Assembly: GCA_963755395.1 (NCBI GenBank)
Contig: CAVWJJ010000002.1
Location: forward strand, 1,674,001-1,738,000
DNA length: 64,000 nt
Reading direction: 5' to 3'
From: DAHVFK01 sp963755395
GTDB lineage: Bacteria > Pseudomonadota > Gammaproteobacteria > Burkholderiales > SG8-39
A program made the translations under genes and the position numbers. Positions 1 through 8,548 of this stretch are shown in pieces. Every line of letters begins with the position of its first letter. Position 1 is the first letter of the stretch. Under the pieces are notes generated by a model, which was given only the letters and a program-made list of their open reading frames with translations, had not been told where the DNA came from and made no database searches.

Positions 1-31
1 GTTCCTTCCCTTTGAGGCCAAGAGGGCCCGT

Positions 32-40
32 ATTCTACCA
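32..40 (-). promoter_or_regulatory. Putative extended -10 promoter element downstream of fabG
   Basis: On the minus strand, just after the fabG stop, the bases read TGG-TAGAAT, an extended -10 element (TGN plus a 5/6 TATAAT match). A purine-rich ribosome-binding-like stretch follows at the very edge of the window. In betaproteobacteria the gene after fabG is acpP, so this is probably its promoter. No convincing -35 is visible. The role is inferred. Confidence 0.35.
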
Positions 41-78
41 AAACGGTTGTTTCCGCCCGCACTGAGAAAGTGCTTTTG

Positions 79-816
79 CTACATATACATGCCGCCGTTC
101 ACGTGCAGCACGGTTCCGGTTACATAACCCCCGGGGGGGGACACGAGAAACGCAACTGCACCAGCGACATCGCTTGCCTGACCCAACCGACCGAGCGGAA
201 TCTGGGTCAGTAGCGCCGCTCGCTGCTCCTCTGACAGCGCACGCGTCATGTCGGTGTCGATGAAACCGGGGGCGACGCAGTTTACGGTGATGTTGCGGCT
301 GCCAAGCTCGCGTGCCAGTGATTTTGTCATCCCGACAACACCTGCCTTGGCAGCGGCGTAGTTGGCCTGGCCCGGATTACCAGCGGCACCGACCACGGAA
401 GTGATATTCACGATGCGTCCCCAGCGCGCCTTCATCATGCCTCGCATTACGGCGCGCGAGAGCCTGAATACCGATCGCAAGTCGGTTTCGATGACTTCGT
501 CCCACTCGGTGTCCTTCATACGCAGTGCAAGGTTGTCACGCACCACGGCGGCGTTGTTGACCAGCACCAGAATGTCGCCGAATTCCTTCTGTATCGCCGT
601 CACGAGCGCGTCGCATTGCCCGGCGTCGCGCACGTCCAGCACCCGCCCGCCGCCCTTCGCGCCGGTCTGGGCCAGGGCGTTGCCGATCCCCTGCGCTCCA
701 TTGTCGCTGGTGGCGGTGCCGATGACGGTGGCGCCCTCCGCGGCCAGCCGCAGCGCAATCGCGCGCCCTATCCCGCGCGAGGCGCCGGTGACCAAAACGA
801 CTTTGCCCGTCAGCAT
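79..816 (-). CDS. fabG: 3-oxoacyl-[acyl-carrier-protein] reductase FabG
   Basis: NADPH-dependent reductase of the type II fatty-acid synthase; it reduces 3-ketoacyl-ACP in the cytoplasm. The 245-residue protein is a classical short-chain dehydrogenase: the cofactor loop TGASRGIG is at residues 10-17, the catalytic serine is in NITS (S140), and the Tyr/Lys pair is in YAAAK (Y153, K157). It ends in the family-typical HVNGGMYM. The ATG at 816 is preferred because the upstream extension is non-homologous and would run into fabD. It lies 2 bases from the fabD stop in a fabH-fabD-fabG operon. Oddity: the fourth member of the SDR tetrad, normally Asn in ETNL, is Asp (D112). Confidence 0.96.
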   Translation of the reverse strand: MLTGKVVLVTGASRGIGRAIALRLAAEGATVIGTATSDNGAQGIGNALAQTGAKGGGRVLDVRDAGQCDALVTAIQKEFGDILVLVNNAAVVRDNLALRMKDTEWDEVIETDLRSVFRLSRAVMRGMMKARWGRIVNITSVVGAAGNPGQANYAAAKAGVVGMTKSLARELGSRNITVNCVAPGFIDTDMTRALSEEQRAALLTQIPLGRLGQASDVAGAVAFLVSPPGGYVTGTVLHVNGGMYM

Positions 817-818
817 GC

Positions 819-1754
819 TCAGGCCCCCTTGAGCGCGGCCAGCGCCTGCTCCAACGCGGCGCGGTCGGACAACGCAACTCCCTGCAGCGCGGGAGCGATG
901 CGCTTGACCAATCCGGCAAGAATCTTGCCCGGACCGCACTCGATCACATGGGTCACGCTGCTGCGCGCCATGTATTCGATCGTCTCAACCCAGCGGACCG
1001 CCGACGCCGCCTGCCGCACAAGTGCGTCCTTGATCTCGATAGGGTCCCGTGGTGAGGCCACGTCGACGTTGTTGATCAGCGGTATGACGGGCGACGCGAC
1101 TTCGACGTGTTCGAGGTAATTCCTCAAGCGTTGCGCGGCCGGATCCATCAGGCTCGAGTGGAACGGGGCGCTCACCGGCAGCGGAAGCGCGCGCTTCGCG
1201 CCCTTCGCCTTACAGGCCTCCATTGCTCGCACCACCGCCCCCTTGTGCCCCGCAATCACTACTTGGCCCGGCGCATTGAAATTGACCGCCTGCACCGTCT
1301 CGCCCTGCGCCGCCTCCGCGCACGCGGCCCGGACGCTGTCGTCGTCGAGGTTCAGAATCGCGGCCATCGCGCCCTTGCCTTCCGGCACCGCCTCTTGCAT
1401 CGCCTGCGCGCGGAACCGCACCAGGGGCAGACATTGCTCGAAACTGATCGCGCCGGCCGCGATCAGTGCCGTGTATTCCCCCAGGCTATGGCCGGCAACG
1501 AGCTCAGGTTGCGGCCCGCCGAGCGCGCGCCAAGCGCAGTACGCCGCGTAGCCGGCAGTTACCATCGCCGGCTGCGTATTCAAGGTCATATTGAGCGCCT
1601 CAGCCGGACCCTGATCCAGCAGTTCCACGAACCCGCGGCCCAGCACTGCCTCTGCTTCGGCCAGCACCTCGGCAACCCCAGGCAGCCCGCCATATGCTTT
1701 CAGCATTCCCACCGATTGCGAACCCTGCCCCGGAAACACCATCGCCAATTTCAT
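819..1754 (-). CDS. fabD: Malonyl-CoA-ACP transacylase FabD
   Basis: Transfers malonyl from CoA to acyl carrier protein, supplying the extender unit for fatty-acid elongation. The 311-residue protein carries the N-terminal FPGQGSQ motif (residues 7-13), the nucleophile elbow GHSLGE (S90) and the later catalytic His in SAPFH. The ATG at 1754 is chosen over a GTG two codons upstream because it follows an AGAGG ribosome-binding site at normal spacing and matches the usual MKLA start. It sits between fabH and fabG on the same strand with 13- and 2-base gaps, so it is co-transcribed. Confidence 0.96.
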   Translation of the reverse strand: MKLAMVFPGQGSQSVGMLKAYGGLPGVAEVLAEAEAVLGRGFVELLDQGPAEALNMTLNTQPAMVTAGYAAYCAWRALGGPQPELVAGHSLGEYTALIAAGAISFEQCLPLVRFRAQAMQEAVPEGKGAMAAILNLDDDSVRAACAEAAQGETVQAVNFNAPGQVVIAGHKGAVVRAMEACKAKGAKRALPLPVSAPFHSSLMDPAAQRLRNYLEHVEVASPVIPLINNVDVASPRDPIEIKDALVRQAASAVRWVETIEYMARSSVTHVIECGPGKILAGLVKRIAPALQGVALSDRAALEQALAALKGA

Positions 1755-1767
1755 TCTCACTTGCCTC

Positions 1768-2727
1768 TCACATCGTCACCAGCGCCGCACCCCACGTGAA
1801 TCCTCCTCCGACACCCTGCATCAGCACTCGATGTCCGGCATGGATTCTGCCCGCCCGCACCCACTCGTCCAGCGCCAACGGTATTGAAGCCGCGGAGGTG
1901 TTGCCGTGATGGTCCACCGTCACGACGAGGCGCTCCTGCGGCATACCCAGCTTCCTCGCCGTCGCCTCGAGAATCCGGACATTGGCCTGATGAGGAATCA
2001 GCCAGTCAATCTGAGAAAGATCCATTTTCGCCGCGGCCATAGTTTCGCGCGCGACCTCGTCGAGCACTCTGACCGCATACTTGAAGACGCCCTGGCCGTT
2101 CATCTGCAGAAAGGGCGACCCGAGTACCCGACCACCACATACGTTGCCTGGTACAGAGAGCATCCCGGCCTGGCTGCCGTCCGCGTGCAGCACCGCGGCG
2201 TGCACGCCCGGGCGTTCGGCCGCCTCCAGCACCACGGCGCCCGCTCCGTCGCCGAACAATACGCACGTTCCACGATCGTTCCAGTCCAGAATGCGGGAGA
2301 ACACTTCGGCCCCCACCACCAGAGCGCGTTTGTACATACCGCCTCTGATGAAACTGTCGGCGCTCGCCAAAGCGTAGACGAAGCCGCTGCATACCGCCTG
2401 CACGTCGAAGGCCGGGCAGCCTTTGATCCCGAGCTTGGCCTGCAGCAGGCAGGCAGTACTTGGAAACACGTAGTCGGGCGTCGAAGTGGCAAGTACGATC
2501 AAATCGATCTCGCCGGCGCTGACGCCGGCAGCCTCCAGCGCGCGACGGCTTGCCTCGAGCGCCAGGTCGCTCGAGGCCTGCGACTCGTCTGCGATGTGTC
2601 GCTGCACGATGCCGGTGCGCTCGCGTATCCACGCGTCGCTGGTTTCCAGGCGTGCCGCAAACTCTTCGTTGGCGACGATCCGAGGCGGCAGAAAGCTGCC
2701 GGTTCCGACAATGCGAGAGTAGATCAT
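1768..2727 (-). CDS. fabH: Beta-ketoacyl-ACP synthase III FabH
   Basis: Initiates fatty-acid synthesis by condensing acetyl-CoA with malonyl-ACP. The 319-residue length is normal. The catalytic triad is visible: Cys113 in AVCSGF, His246 in IPHQAN and Asn276 in HHGNTSAAS. The C-terminus has the family GGGFTWGA motif. Its ATG overlaps the plsX stop by four bases (ATGA), showing translational coupling in the plsX-fabH-fabD-fabG order common in proteobacteria. Confidence 0.97.
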   Translation of the reverse strand: MIYSRIVGTGSFLPPRIVANEEFAARLETSDAWIRERTGIVQRHIADESQASSDLALEASRRALEAAGVSAGEIDLIVLATSTPDYVFPSTACLLQAKLGIKGCPAFDVQAVCSGFVYALASADSFIRGGMYKRALVVGAEVFSRILDWNDRGTCVLFGDGAGAVVLEAAERPGVHAAVLHADGSQAGMLSVPGNVCGGRVLGSPFLQMNGQGVFKYAVRVLDEVARETMAAAKMDLSQIDWLIPHQANVRILEATARKLGMPQERLVVTVDHHGNTSAASIPLALDEWVRAGRIHAGHRVLMQGVGGGFTWGAALVTM

Positions 2728-3770
2728 TCGACCGGCGCCGCCGGGCGCTCCTGCTGGGCGGGCGGATGCAGCTGTGCCATGCGCTGCGTGATGCGTTGCA
2801 AAACGTTGTTGCGCACTTCCTCGACTGCGCGCCAGAGCGCCTGGCTGAAGGCGAACACGTCCGCCGAGCCGTGACTCTTGATCACGATGCCGCGCAGGCC
2901 GAGCAGGCTGGCACCGTTGTAACGACCCGGATCCATGCGGCGGCGGAACGCGCCGAGCACCGGCAATGCGGCGAGCGCGGCAAGCCTGCGCAGCGGATTG
3001 CGGGTGAACTCCTCCCGCAGCGCCGCCGCCATCATTCGCGCCACGCCTTCCGAGGTCTTGAGCGCGACGTTGCCTACAAAGCCGTCGCAGACCACGACAT
3101 TGGTCGTCCCCTTGTAGATGTCGTCGCCTTCCACGTTGCCGAAGAAATTGAGCCCGCTGTCGCGCAATAATTCCGCAGCCTGCTTCACGGCGTCGTTGCC
3201 CTTGATGTCCTCTGCGCCGATATTGAGCAGACCTACCGAGGGCCGATCGTTGTGCTCCACCGCGGCCACGAGCATCGCCCCCATGATCCCGAACTGGAGC
3301 AAGTGCTCGGCGCTGCAGTCCACGTTGGCGCCGAAGTCCAGCATGTAGGTATGCGCGCCGCGCATGTTCGGCACCACGGTCGCAAGCGCGGGCCGGTCTA
3401 TGCCGGGCAGCGTCTTGAGCACGAAGCGCGAAATGGCCATCAGCGCGCCGGTATTCCCGGCGCTCACGCAGGCGTGCGCTTCACCCTTCTTGACCAGATC
3501 CGCGACGACGCGCATGGACGAGTCTTTCTTGAAGCGCAGCGCACCGGCCGGAGGCTCGTCCATGGTAACCACTTCGCTCGCGTGGTGCACCCGCAGCCGA
3601 GGGCTCGTGGCCGCGCGACGAGCAGACAGTTCGGCTTCGATCGCGTCGCGCAAGCCCACCAACACCACATCGACGTCCTGATGCCGCCGCTGGAATTCCA
3701 GCACGGCAGGAACCGTGACGTGGGGCCCGTGGTCCCCTCCCATGCAGTCGACCGCAACAGTAATATCCAT
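2724..3770 (-). CDS. plsX: Phosphate acyltransferase PlsX
   Basis: Converts acyl-ACP to acyl-phosphate, the donor used by PlsY to start phosphatidic acid synthesis; a peripheral membrane enzyme. The 348-residue protein starts with the family signature DCMGGDHGP and contains SAGNTGA and DGFVGNV. It lies downstream of rpmF and overlaps fabH by four bases, linking membrane-lipid and fatty-acid synthesis in one transcription unit. The ATG at 3770 is the only start that gives the expected N-terminus. Confidence 0.97.
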   Translation of the reverse strand: MDITVAVDCMGGDHGPHVTVPAVLEFQRRHQDVDVVLVGLRDAIEAELSARRAATSPRLRVHHASEVVTMDEPPAGALRFKKDSSMRVVADLVKKGEAHACVSAGNTGALMAISRFVLKTLPGIDRPALATVVPNMRGAHTYMLDFGANVDCSAEHLLQFGIMGAMLVAAVEHNDRPSVGLLNIGAEDIKGNDAVKQAAELLRDSGLNFFGNVEGDDIYKGTTNVVVCDGFVGNVALKTSEGVARMMAAALREEFTRNPLRRLAALAALPVLGAFRRRMDPGRYNGASLLGLRGIVIKSHGSADVFAFSQALWRAVEEVRNNVLQRITQRMAQLHPPAQQERPAAPVE

Positions 3771-3870
3771 CCGGCGCCTAAAGCGTGGTCACCGCGCCCG
3801 AGCACGCCGCGGAATCGCTCGACGAATGCGCGCGCAATAAATACATTGCGCGCGGCTCGGTTTGCGCCGA

Positions 3871-4050
3871 CTACTCGCCTTTCCGCTCGACGACTTTCTT
3901 GCCGCGATAGTAGCCGCTCGGACTCACGTGATGGCGCAGGTGCACTTCGCCGCTGGTCGGTTCGACCGCGACCGCAGGCTGCCCGAGGAAGTCATGTGCG
4001 CGGCGCATTCCGCGCCTGGAAGGGGATTTCTTGTTCTGCTGTACAGCCAT
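3871..4050 (-). CDS. rpmF: 50S ribosomal protein L32
   Basis: A small protein of the large ribosomal subunit. The frame from the ATG at 4050 encodes 59 residues starting MAVQQNKKSPSRRGMRRAHD, typical of L32; it is basic and ends in KKVVERKGE. It lacks the zinc-binding Cys pairs found in some L32 forms, as in other proteobacteria. Position between yceD and plsX is the conserved yceD-rpmF-plsX order. A gap of 100 bases separates it from plsX. Confidence 0.95.
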   Translation of the reverse strand: MAVQQNKKSPSRRGMRRAHDFLGQPAVAVEPTSGEVHLRHHVSPSGYYRGKKVVERKGE

Positions 4051-4104
4051 GATAAAGCTCCTTTGATCAGGTTCGTGGTTCCGCCAGCCGAAGCTTGCGG
4101 AGAT

Positions 4105-4623
4105 TCAACTGCGCTTGCCCCGCGCTTGCGTCTCGCGCGTCCCGAGCATGCCGCGCAAGGTCGCGAACGGCGACGCGGGCGATCCCGCGCTCGCTCTTGC
4201 CTGCGCGGCGCAATGCTCGTGACGCGGTGCGTACGGAACCGCGAGCAACATCTCATCCTCGAGCAACTCGTGCACTTCCATTGTCTTGGTCGCCACCAGC
4301 CAGTCCGGCCCCTCTGCCTCTACCGGAAGAGCGTCGATTTCCGCCTGCGAGCGCGCCAGCACCAGCACGGCGTGAATCCGCAGCGGGAACTCGAGGGGTG
4401 CGAGACAGCGCTGGCAGCCGAGCTGCAGCGCACCCCGGATTCTAAGGTGCAAAGCCGGTCTGTCCTTCGCGTCCGGCATGCCTTCGAGCGAATATTCAAC
4501 CGTACCCGCGTGGGACGACAGTAGGGGCCCGAGGCGGGCAAAATCGTCTAGCGGCCAAACACCGCTGAGGCGGGCACGGGATGCGGCGAAATCGTATCCG
4601 TCGATGACAGGGCGGTGCGGCAT
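4105..4623 (-). CDS. yceD: YceD family (DUF177) 23S rRNA accumulation protein
   Basis: A 172-residue DUF177 protein. E. coli YceD is linked to 23S rRNA accumulation. The central CQRCL motif with the following PLEF is the family hallmark, and the N-terminus (MPHRPVIDGYDFA) is typical of betaproteobacterial members. It is first in the yceD-rpmF-plsX-fab operon and is transcribed away from maf, with 47 bases between the two starts that must hold both promoters. The ATG at 4623 is clear. Molecular mechanism is not established. Confidence 0.9.
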   Translation of the reverse strand: MPHRPVIDGYDFAASRARLSGVWPLDDFARLGPLLSSHAGTVEYSLEGMPDAKDRPALHLRIRGALQLGCQRCLAPLEFPLRIHAVLVLARSQAEIDALPVEAEGPDWLVATKTMEVHELLEDEMLLAVPYAPRHEHCAAQARASAGSPASPFATLRGMLGTRETQARGKRS

Positions 4624-4670
4624 AAACGGAAAATGATATCATCCATGAAAAACCTTGTCAAAACAAAGTC

Positions 4671-5261
4671 ATGGATCAACCTAGAGAACTGGTGCTAGCG
4701 TCCACCTCCGCCTACCGGCACGCCCTGCTGCGTCGCCTGCCGCTGCGCTTCGAAACGGCGGCACCAGACACGGACGAGACCGCACTGTCCGGAGAGCGCC
4801 CGCAGGAGACAGCCTGGCGCCTGTCCTTGGACAAGGCGCGCGCGGTCGCACGCCGCTTCCCCGATGCACTGGTGATCGGCTCGGACCAGGTTGCCGCGCT
4901 CGGGGACCAGCGTCTGAGCAAGCCGGGCAACCATGCCAACGCGCTGCGCCAGTTGCGCAGCCTGAGCGGCAGGACCGCCGACTTCCATACCGCGGTAAGC
5001 CTGCTCGATGCCCGAACGGGCGAGGCCCGCTCCCACATCGTTCCTTGCCGCGTCGTATTTCGCTCCCTCGATGAGCGACAAATCGAGAACTATCTTCGCC
5101 TTGAACAACCTTACGATTGCGCCGGCAGCGCGAAATCTGAAGGGCTGGGCATCGTCCTGATCGAGCGGATCGAGACCGAAGATCCCACCTCTCTCATCGG
5201 CCTGCCACTCATCGCCCTAAGCACGATGCTGGCCCAGGCCGGCATGCCGGTGCTCGGTTGA
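4671..5261 (+). CDS. Maf-like nucleoside triphosphate pyrophosphatase (YceF type)
   Basis: A house-cleaning pyrophosphatase. The sequence fits the YceF subgroup, which hydrolyses 7-methyl-GTP, better than the dTTP/UTP subgroup: ASTSAYR at the N-terminus, the catalytic GSDQVA motif, and CAGSAKSEG followed by SLIGLPLIAL near the C-terminus. Its 196 residues are normal. It is divergent from yceD and its stop overlaps the start of the next methyltransferase gene by one base, so the two are coupled. Confidence 0.92.
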   Translation: MDQPRELVLASTSAYRHALLRRLPLRFETAAPDTDETALSGERPQETAWRLSLDKARAVARRFPDALVIGSDQVAALGDQRLSKPGNHANALRQLRSLSGRTADFHTAVSLLDARTGEARSHIVPCRVVFRSLDERQIENYLRLEQPYDCAGSAKSEGLGIVLIERIETEDPTSLIGLPLIALSTMLAQAGMPVLG

Positions 5262-5962
5262 TGCACCCCACGCTTTACGCGATTCCGACTCCGCTCGGCG
5301 GCTCGCCTGCCGATGCGTTGCCCGAGTCCGCACTGGACATCGTTCGCAGCTTGCAGGATTTCGTGGCCGAAAACGCCAAGAGCGCGCGTGCGTTCCTGGC
5401 CGCGGTCGGCATGCCGTGTGCCCTGCGCGAGTTGCGCATCGAGGCGCTCGACCAGAACACTCGCAGCGACTCGGTGCGTGCCCTGCTCTCCCCCTTGCGC
5501 GAGGGGCGCGCGCTCGGCCTGCTGTCCGATGCAGGTTGCCCTGCGATCGCCGATCCGGGCGCCCTGTTGGTCGCCGCAGCGCATCGCGAAGGCTTCCGTG
5601 TCGCGCCACTGATCGGACCCTCCTCTCTGGTTCTCGCCCTGATGGCCTCCGGCCTCGAGGGTCAGCGCTTCGCGTTCTGTGGTTATCTCCCCCGCGAAAG
5701 GGAAGCGCGCGAACAGCGCATCCGTCAGCTCGAACAACGGTCCAAGGCCGAGGCGGCGACGCAAATATTCATCGAGACGCCGTACCGCAACGACGCGATA
5801 GTGACGTCCCTGCTTCGCGTGTGCGCGCCGGACACTCGGCTCTGCATCGCGTCTGATCTGACGCTTCCGCAAGAGAGCGTCGCCACGCGTTCGATTGCTG
5901 CCTGGCGTACCGTCGCCCCCGCTCCGGGCCGGCGTCCGAGCGTATTCATGCTGCTCGCTTAA
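5261..5962 (+). CDS. SAM-dependent tetrapyrrole-methylase-fold methyltransferase (RsmI-like)
   Basis: A 233-residue protein of the tetrapyrrole (corrin/porphyrin) methylase superfamily, related to the 16S rRNA 2'-O-methyltransferase RsmI. The features are the early YAIPTPLGG, the central LLSDAGCPAIADPG that binds SAM in this fold, IGPSSLVLALMASG and IETPYRND. It is shorter than RsmI (about 285 residues) and lacks its C-terminal part, so it is probably the smaller paralogue seen next to maf in betaproteobacteria. The ATG at 5261 shares its A with the maf TGA. The substrate is unknown. Confidence 0.8.
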   Translation: MHPTLYAIPTPLGGSPADALPESALDIVRSLQDFVAENAKSARAFLAAVGMPCALRELRIEALDQNTRSDSVRALLSPLREGRALGLLSDAGCPAIADPGALLVAAAHREGFRVAPLIGPSSLVLALMASGLEGQRFAFCGYLPREREAREQRIRQLEQRSKAEAATQIFIETPYRNDAIVTSLLRVCAPDTRLCIASDLTLPQESVATRSIAAWRTVAPAPGRRPSVFMLLA

Positions 5963-6118
5963 TGCCGTCGGATTAGTCCGCACTATCGATTTGGAAAAAG
6001 CTCTAATAGCACATTGATCACGGCCGACCGCATACTACTTGTGCGCGCAGCCGCGCACGTGCCAGAGCCCACAGAGACTCGCACGCATCTGACTCAACTT
6101 GCCAAAGGAGGAGGAACA

Positions 6119-6592
6119 ATGAAAAGCAGTCTGCGCTCCCTGATCGTCGGCGCCCTCGTGTTTGGGATGGCATCTGCGGCACACTCTGGAGAGGCGTTTC
6201 ACGGCGCCCCCGCCACCAAATCCGAGTACGGCGTGATTTTCCACATCGATGGCGGAGACGAGGCCACCATCAAGAAGACGCTAAATAACGTAGAGAACCT
6301 GCTTCACGACCCGCGCTTCAAGGGACGGACGCTTCACGTCGAGCTGCTGGCGAATAGCAAGGGGTTCGCCGTCTACGTCAAACACAACGGCTTCGAGAAA
6401 CGGCTCAAGGACCTGCAGGAACATGGCGTGCAGCTCTCCCAGTGCGCGAATACTCTGCGCGAGCTACACGTCGATCGCAAGAACCTCTACAGCTTCATTA
6501 GCATCGTTCCGTCGGGCATGGGCGAAATTACGATCCGCGAAGCCGAAGGTTGGGCCTATATCCACCCATCATCCCCGGAGAGCCAACTATAG
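6119..6592 (+). CDS. Periplasmic DsrE-like protein (COG1416 type)
   Basis: A 157-residue exported protein. The first 22 or so residues form a clear signal peptide (KSSLRS, a hydrophobic core, then ASAAHSG). The mature part looks like the DsrE/DsrF-like fold: YGVIFHIDGGDEATIKKTLNN, VELLANSKG and a conserved Cys in LSQCANTLR. Family members are small sulfur-handling or uncharacterised proteins. The ATG at 6119 follows a strong AAAGGAGGAGG ribosome-binding site. It stands alone on the plus strand and converges with sppA, with 15 bases between stops. Function is not known. Confidence 0.75.
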   Translation: MKSSLRSLIVGALVFGMASAAHSGEAFHGAPATKSEYGVIFHIDGGDEATIKKTLNNVENLLHDPRFKGRTLHVELLANSKGFAVYVKHNGFEKRLKDLQEHGVQLSQCANTLRELHVDRKNLYSFISIVPSGMGEITIREAEGWAYIHPSSPESQL

Positions 6593-6607
6593 GCTCGCGT
6601 TCGCTGC

Positions 6608-7558
6608 TCAGCGCAACGTCAGCGCGTCGTCGCGCAGCGCGAACTCGGCCAGCGTGCTTGCGGCGCTCGCGCCGAGGCGGCGCGCGAACTTCTCCGCCAG
6701 GTTCTCTTTTTGCGTGTAGTCGACGATGTTATCTGCCTTGATCACCTCACGCGCGACCGAATTCAGCGTGCCGTAGCCGTCGGCCAGCCCCAGCTCTATG
6801 CTCTGCTGCCCGGTCCATATCAGGCCGCTGAAGATGTCCGGCGTTTCCTTCAGCCGCTTGCCGCGCCCCTGGCGCACGTCGTCGATGAACTGACGGTGGA
6901 TCTGGTCCAGCATCGCCTGCGCATACTCCTTCTGCTTTTCGTCTTCCGGCAGGAACGGGTCCAGCATGCCCTTGTTCTTGCCCGCAGTCAGCAGGCGACG
7001 CTCGACGCCGAGTTTCTGCATCAGGCCTGTGAGCCCAAATCCGTCCATGCGCACGCCGACCGAACCGACAATGCTCGAGCGCGTAACGTAGATCCTGTCC
7101 GCGGCCGCCGCGACGTAGTAGCCGCCCGAGGCGCAGATATCCTCGACCACGGCGTAAAGCGGAATGCGGGGATATTTCTTGCGCAAGCGCCGAATTTCGT
7201 CATAGATGTTCTGTGCCTGCACCGGGCTGCCGCCGGGGCTGTTGATGCGCAACACGACGCCCTTCGTGGTGCCGTCCTTGAACGCGGCCCGCAGCGACGC
7301 GTTGATCTTCTCCGCGCTCGCATCGGTGCCGGGCGCGATCAAACCGTTCAGCTCCACCAATGCGGTATGGCTTCCGCCGGTCACCTCGGCGGTCTTGTCC
7401 CGCCAGTCCACCGCCAGCAGAATCATCGCGGTCAGGTAGGTGAAGAACAGCAGCTTGAAGAAGATGCCCCACATGCGCGAGCGCCGCTGTTCCTTCAGCG
7501 CCGCCGTTGCAAGCCGCTCGATCAGCCCGCGTTCCCACTGCCCGCCATCGTCAGTCAT
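6608..7558 (-). CDS. sppA: Signal peptide peptidase SppA, 36K type
   Basis: A membrane-anchored serine protease that degrades cleaved signal peptides. The 316-residue protein has one N-terminal membrane anchor (about residues 30-50). The S49 peptidase domain follows, with LRINSPGGSP, the nucleophile Ser144 in CASGGYY, and the catalytic Lys region TAGKNKG (194-196). The ATG at 7558 is preferred over an in-frame TTG two codons upstream. It overlaps the Rieske gene by eight bases and ends a coupled series rluC, HAD, Rieske, sppA on the minus strand. Confidence 0.93.
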   Translation of the reverse strand: MTDDGGQWERGLIERLATAALKEQRRSRMWGIFFKLLFFTYLTAMILLAVDWRDKTAEVTGGSHTALVELNGLIAPGTDASAEKINASLRAAFKDGTTKGVVLRINSPGGSPVQAQNIYDEIRRLRKKYPRIPLYAVVEDICASGGYYVAAAADRIYVTRSSIVGSVGVRMDGFGLTGLMQKLGVERRLLTAGKNKGMLDPFLPEDEKQKEYAQAMLDQIHRQFIDDVRQGRGKRLKETPDIFSGLIWTGQQSIELGLADGYGTLNSVAREVIKADNIVDYTQKENLAEKFARRLGASAASTLAEFALRDDALTLR

Positions 7559-7907
7559 CTGCAAATCCCAGGAAGAAGATCTTGCCGTCGCGCTCCGTGA
7601 CGCGCAAAGACACTAGCGGCGCGCCGTTGCAGGGCCCGCCCCGGCACGCGCCACTGGCGGGGTCGTATACGGCCCCGTGCGCCGAGCATATCAAATCGCG
7701 TCCGTCGACGCCGAAAAAGTCGCCCTCGCGCCAATCCAGCTCCAGAGCCACGTGGCTGCAGCGATTGAGGTAGCCCCTCGCCACGCCGGCGAAGCGCACC
7801 ACGAATGCCGGCACGGGCTCGCCGAAGTACTCGACCTCGAAGCGTACGCCGCACCCCCCCTCCGCCAGCGCCGCGGCAGCGCAGATCAACCGTTCTGCGT
7901 CAGCCAT
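7551..7907 (-). CDS. Rieske [2Fe-2S] domain protein
   Basis: A 118-residue single-domain Rieske protein. The two cluster-binding boxes are C50-x-H52 (CSH) and C74-x2-H77 (CSAH), followed by a typical DPASGACRGGP segment. It resembles ferredoxin-like Rieske subunits rather than cytochrome bc1 components; there is no membrane anchor. The ATG at 7907 overlaps the end of the HAD phosphatase gene by 22 bases. It is located in the rluC-HAD-Rieske-sppA series. Its redox partner cannot be deduced. Confidence 0.87.
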   Translation of the reverse strand: MADAERLICAAAALAEGGCGVRFEVEYFGEPVPAFVVRFAGVARGYLNRCSHVALELDWREGDFFGVDGRDLICSAHGAVYDPASGACRGGPCNGAPLVSLRVTERDGKIFFLGFADD

Positions 7908-8548
7908 TGCGCGAGGCCTTCCACGCTCGACACGCAAGCGCGCGGTTCGAGCGCGCGCAATGTCTGCTCGGGATGCGCGCCATAGGTCACTGCCACCGCG
8001 TCGACTCCCGCGTTGCGCGCCATCTCCAGGTCGTGCGAGGTATCACCGATCATCAGCACCCGGTGCGGCGCCATGCCCAGTTCCTCCATCAGCTCGAGCA
8101 GCATCGCCGGATGCGGCTTGGGGTCGGTCTCGTCTGCGCAGCGCGAGGCGCGGAAATGCACCCCGAGCCCGCTCGCCGCAAGCGCACGGTCAAGCCCTGC
8201 GCGACTCTTGCCAGTTGCCACTGCCAGCACGTGCCCGCGCCGGGCGAGCACGGAAAGCAGCTGCGGCACCCCCTCGAACAGCGACATCGAACTCTCGCGC
8301 GCTAGATAATGGCGCCGATACAACCCGGCAAAGTCAAGATAGCGCTCGCGCGGCAAGTCCGGGACGGCGTGCCTCAGCGAGTCCTGCAGCCCCAGCCCGA
8401 TCACGTGGCTGGCGCGCTCCCGGTCCGGCACCGGAAGCCCCATCTCGCGACTGGCCTCCTGGATGCATTCAGCGATGGTGGCGGCCGAGTCAATCAGGGT
8501 GCCGTCCCAGTCGAATACGAGCAGCGCGTAGCGCGGCTCAGCCGCCAT
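7886..8548 (-). CDS. HAD-superfamily phosphatase, phosphoglycolate-phosphatase-like
   Basis: A 220-residue haloacid-dehalogenase phosphatase. Motif I is FDWDGTL (D13, D15), motif II is VATGKSRAG, motif III is KPHP and motif IV is IGDTSHDLEMA. A helical cap lies between motifs I and II, as in Gph/PGP enzymes. The ATG at 8548 overlaps the rluC end by 11 bases; longer readings have no homology. The gene downstream of rluC in betaproteobacteria is commonly this phosphatase. The exact substrate is not determined. Confidence 0.88.
   Translation of the reverse strand: MAAEPRYALLVFDWDGTLIDSAATIAECIQEASREMGLPVPDRERASHVIGLGLQDSLRHAVPDLPRERYLDFAGLYRRHYLARESSMSLFEGVPQLLSVLARRGHVLAVATGKSRAGLDRALAASGLGVHFRASRCADETDPKPHPAMLLELMEELGMAPHRVLMIGDTSHDLEMARNAGVDAVAVTYGAHPEQTLRALEPRACVSSVEGLAQWLTQNG

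Noticed and set aside
1107..2874. Long plus-strand open frames opposite fabD and fabH
   Set aside because: They lie wholly antisense to well-identified genes, are Arg/His-rich and show no motifs; they reflect GC-rich codon bias.
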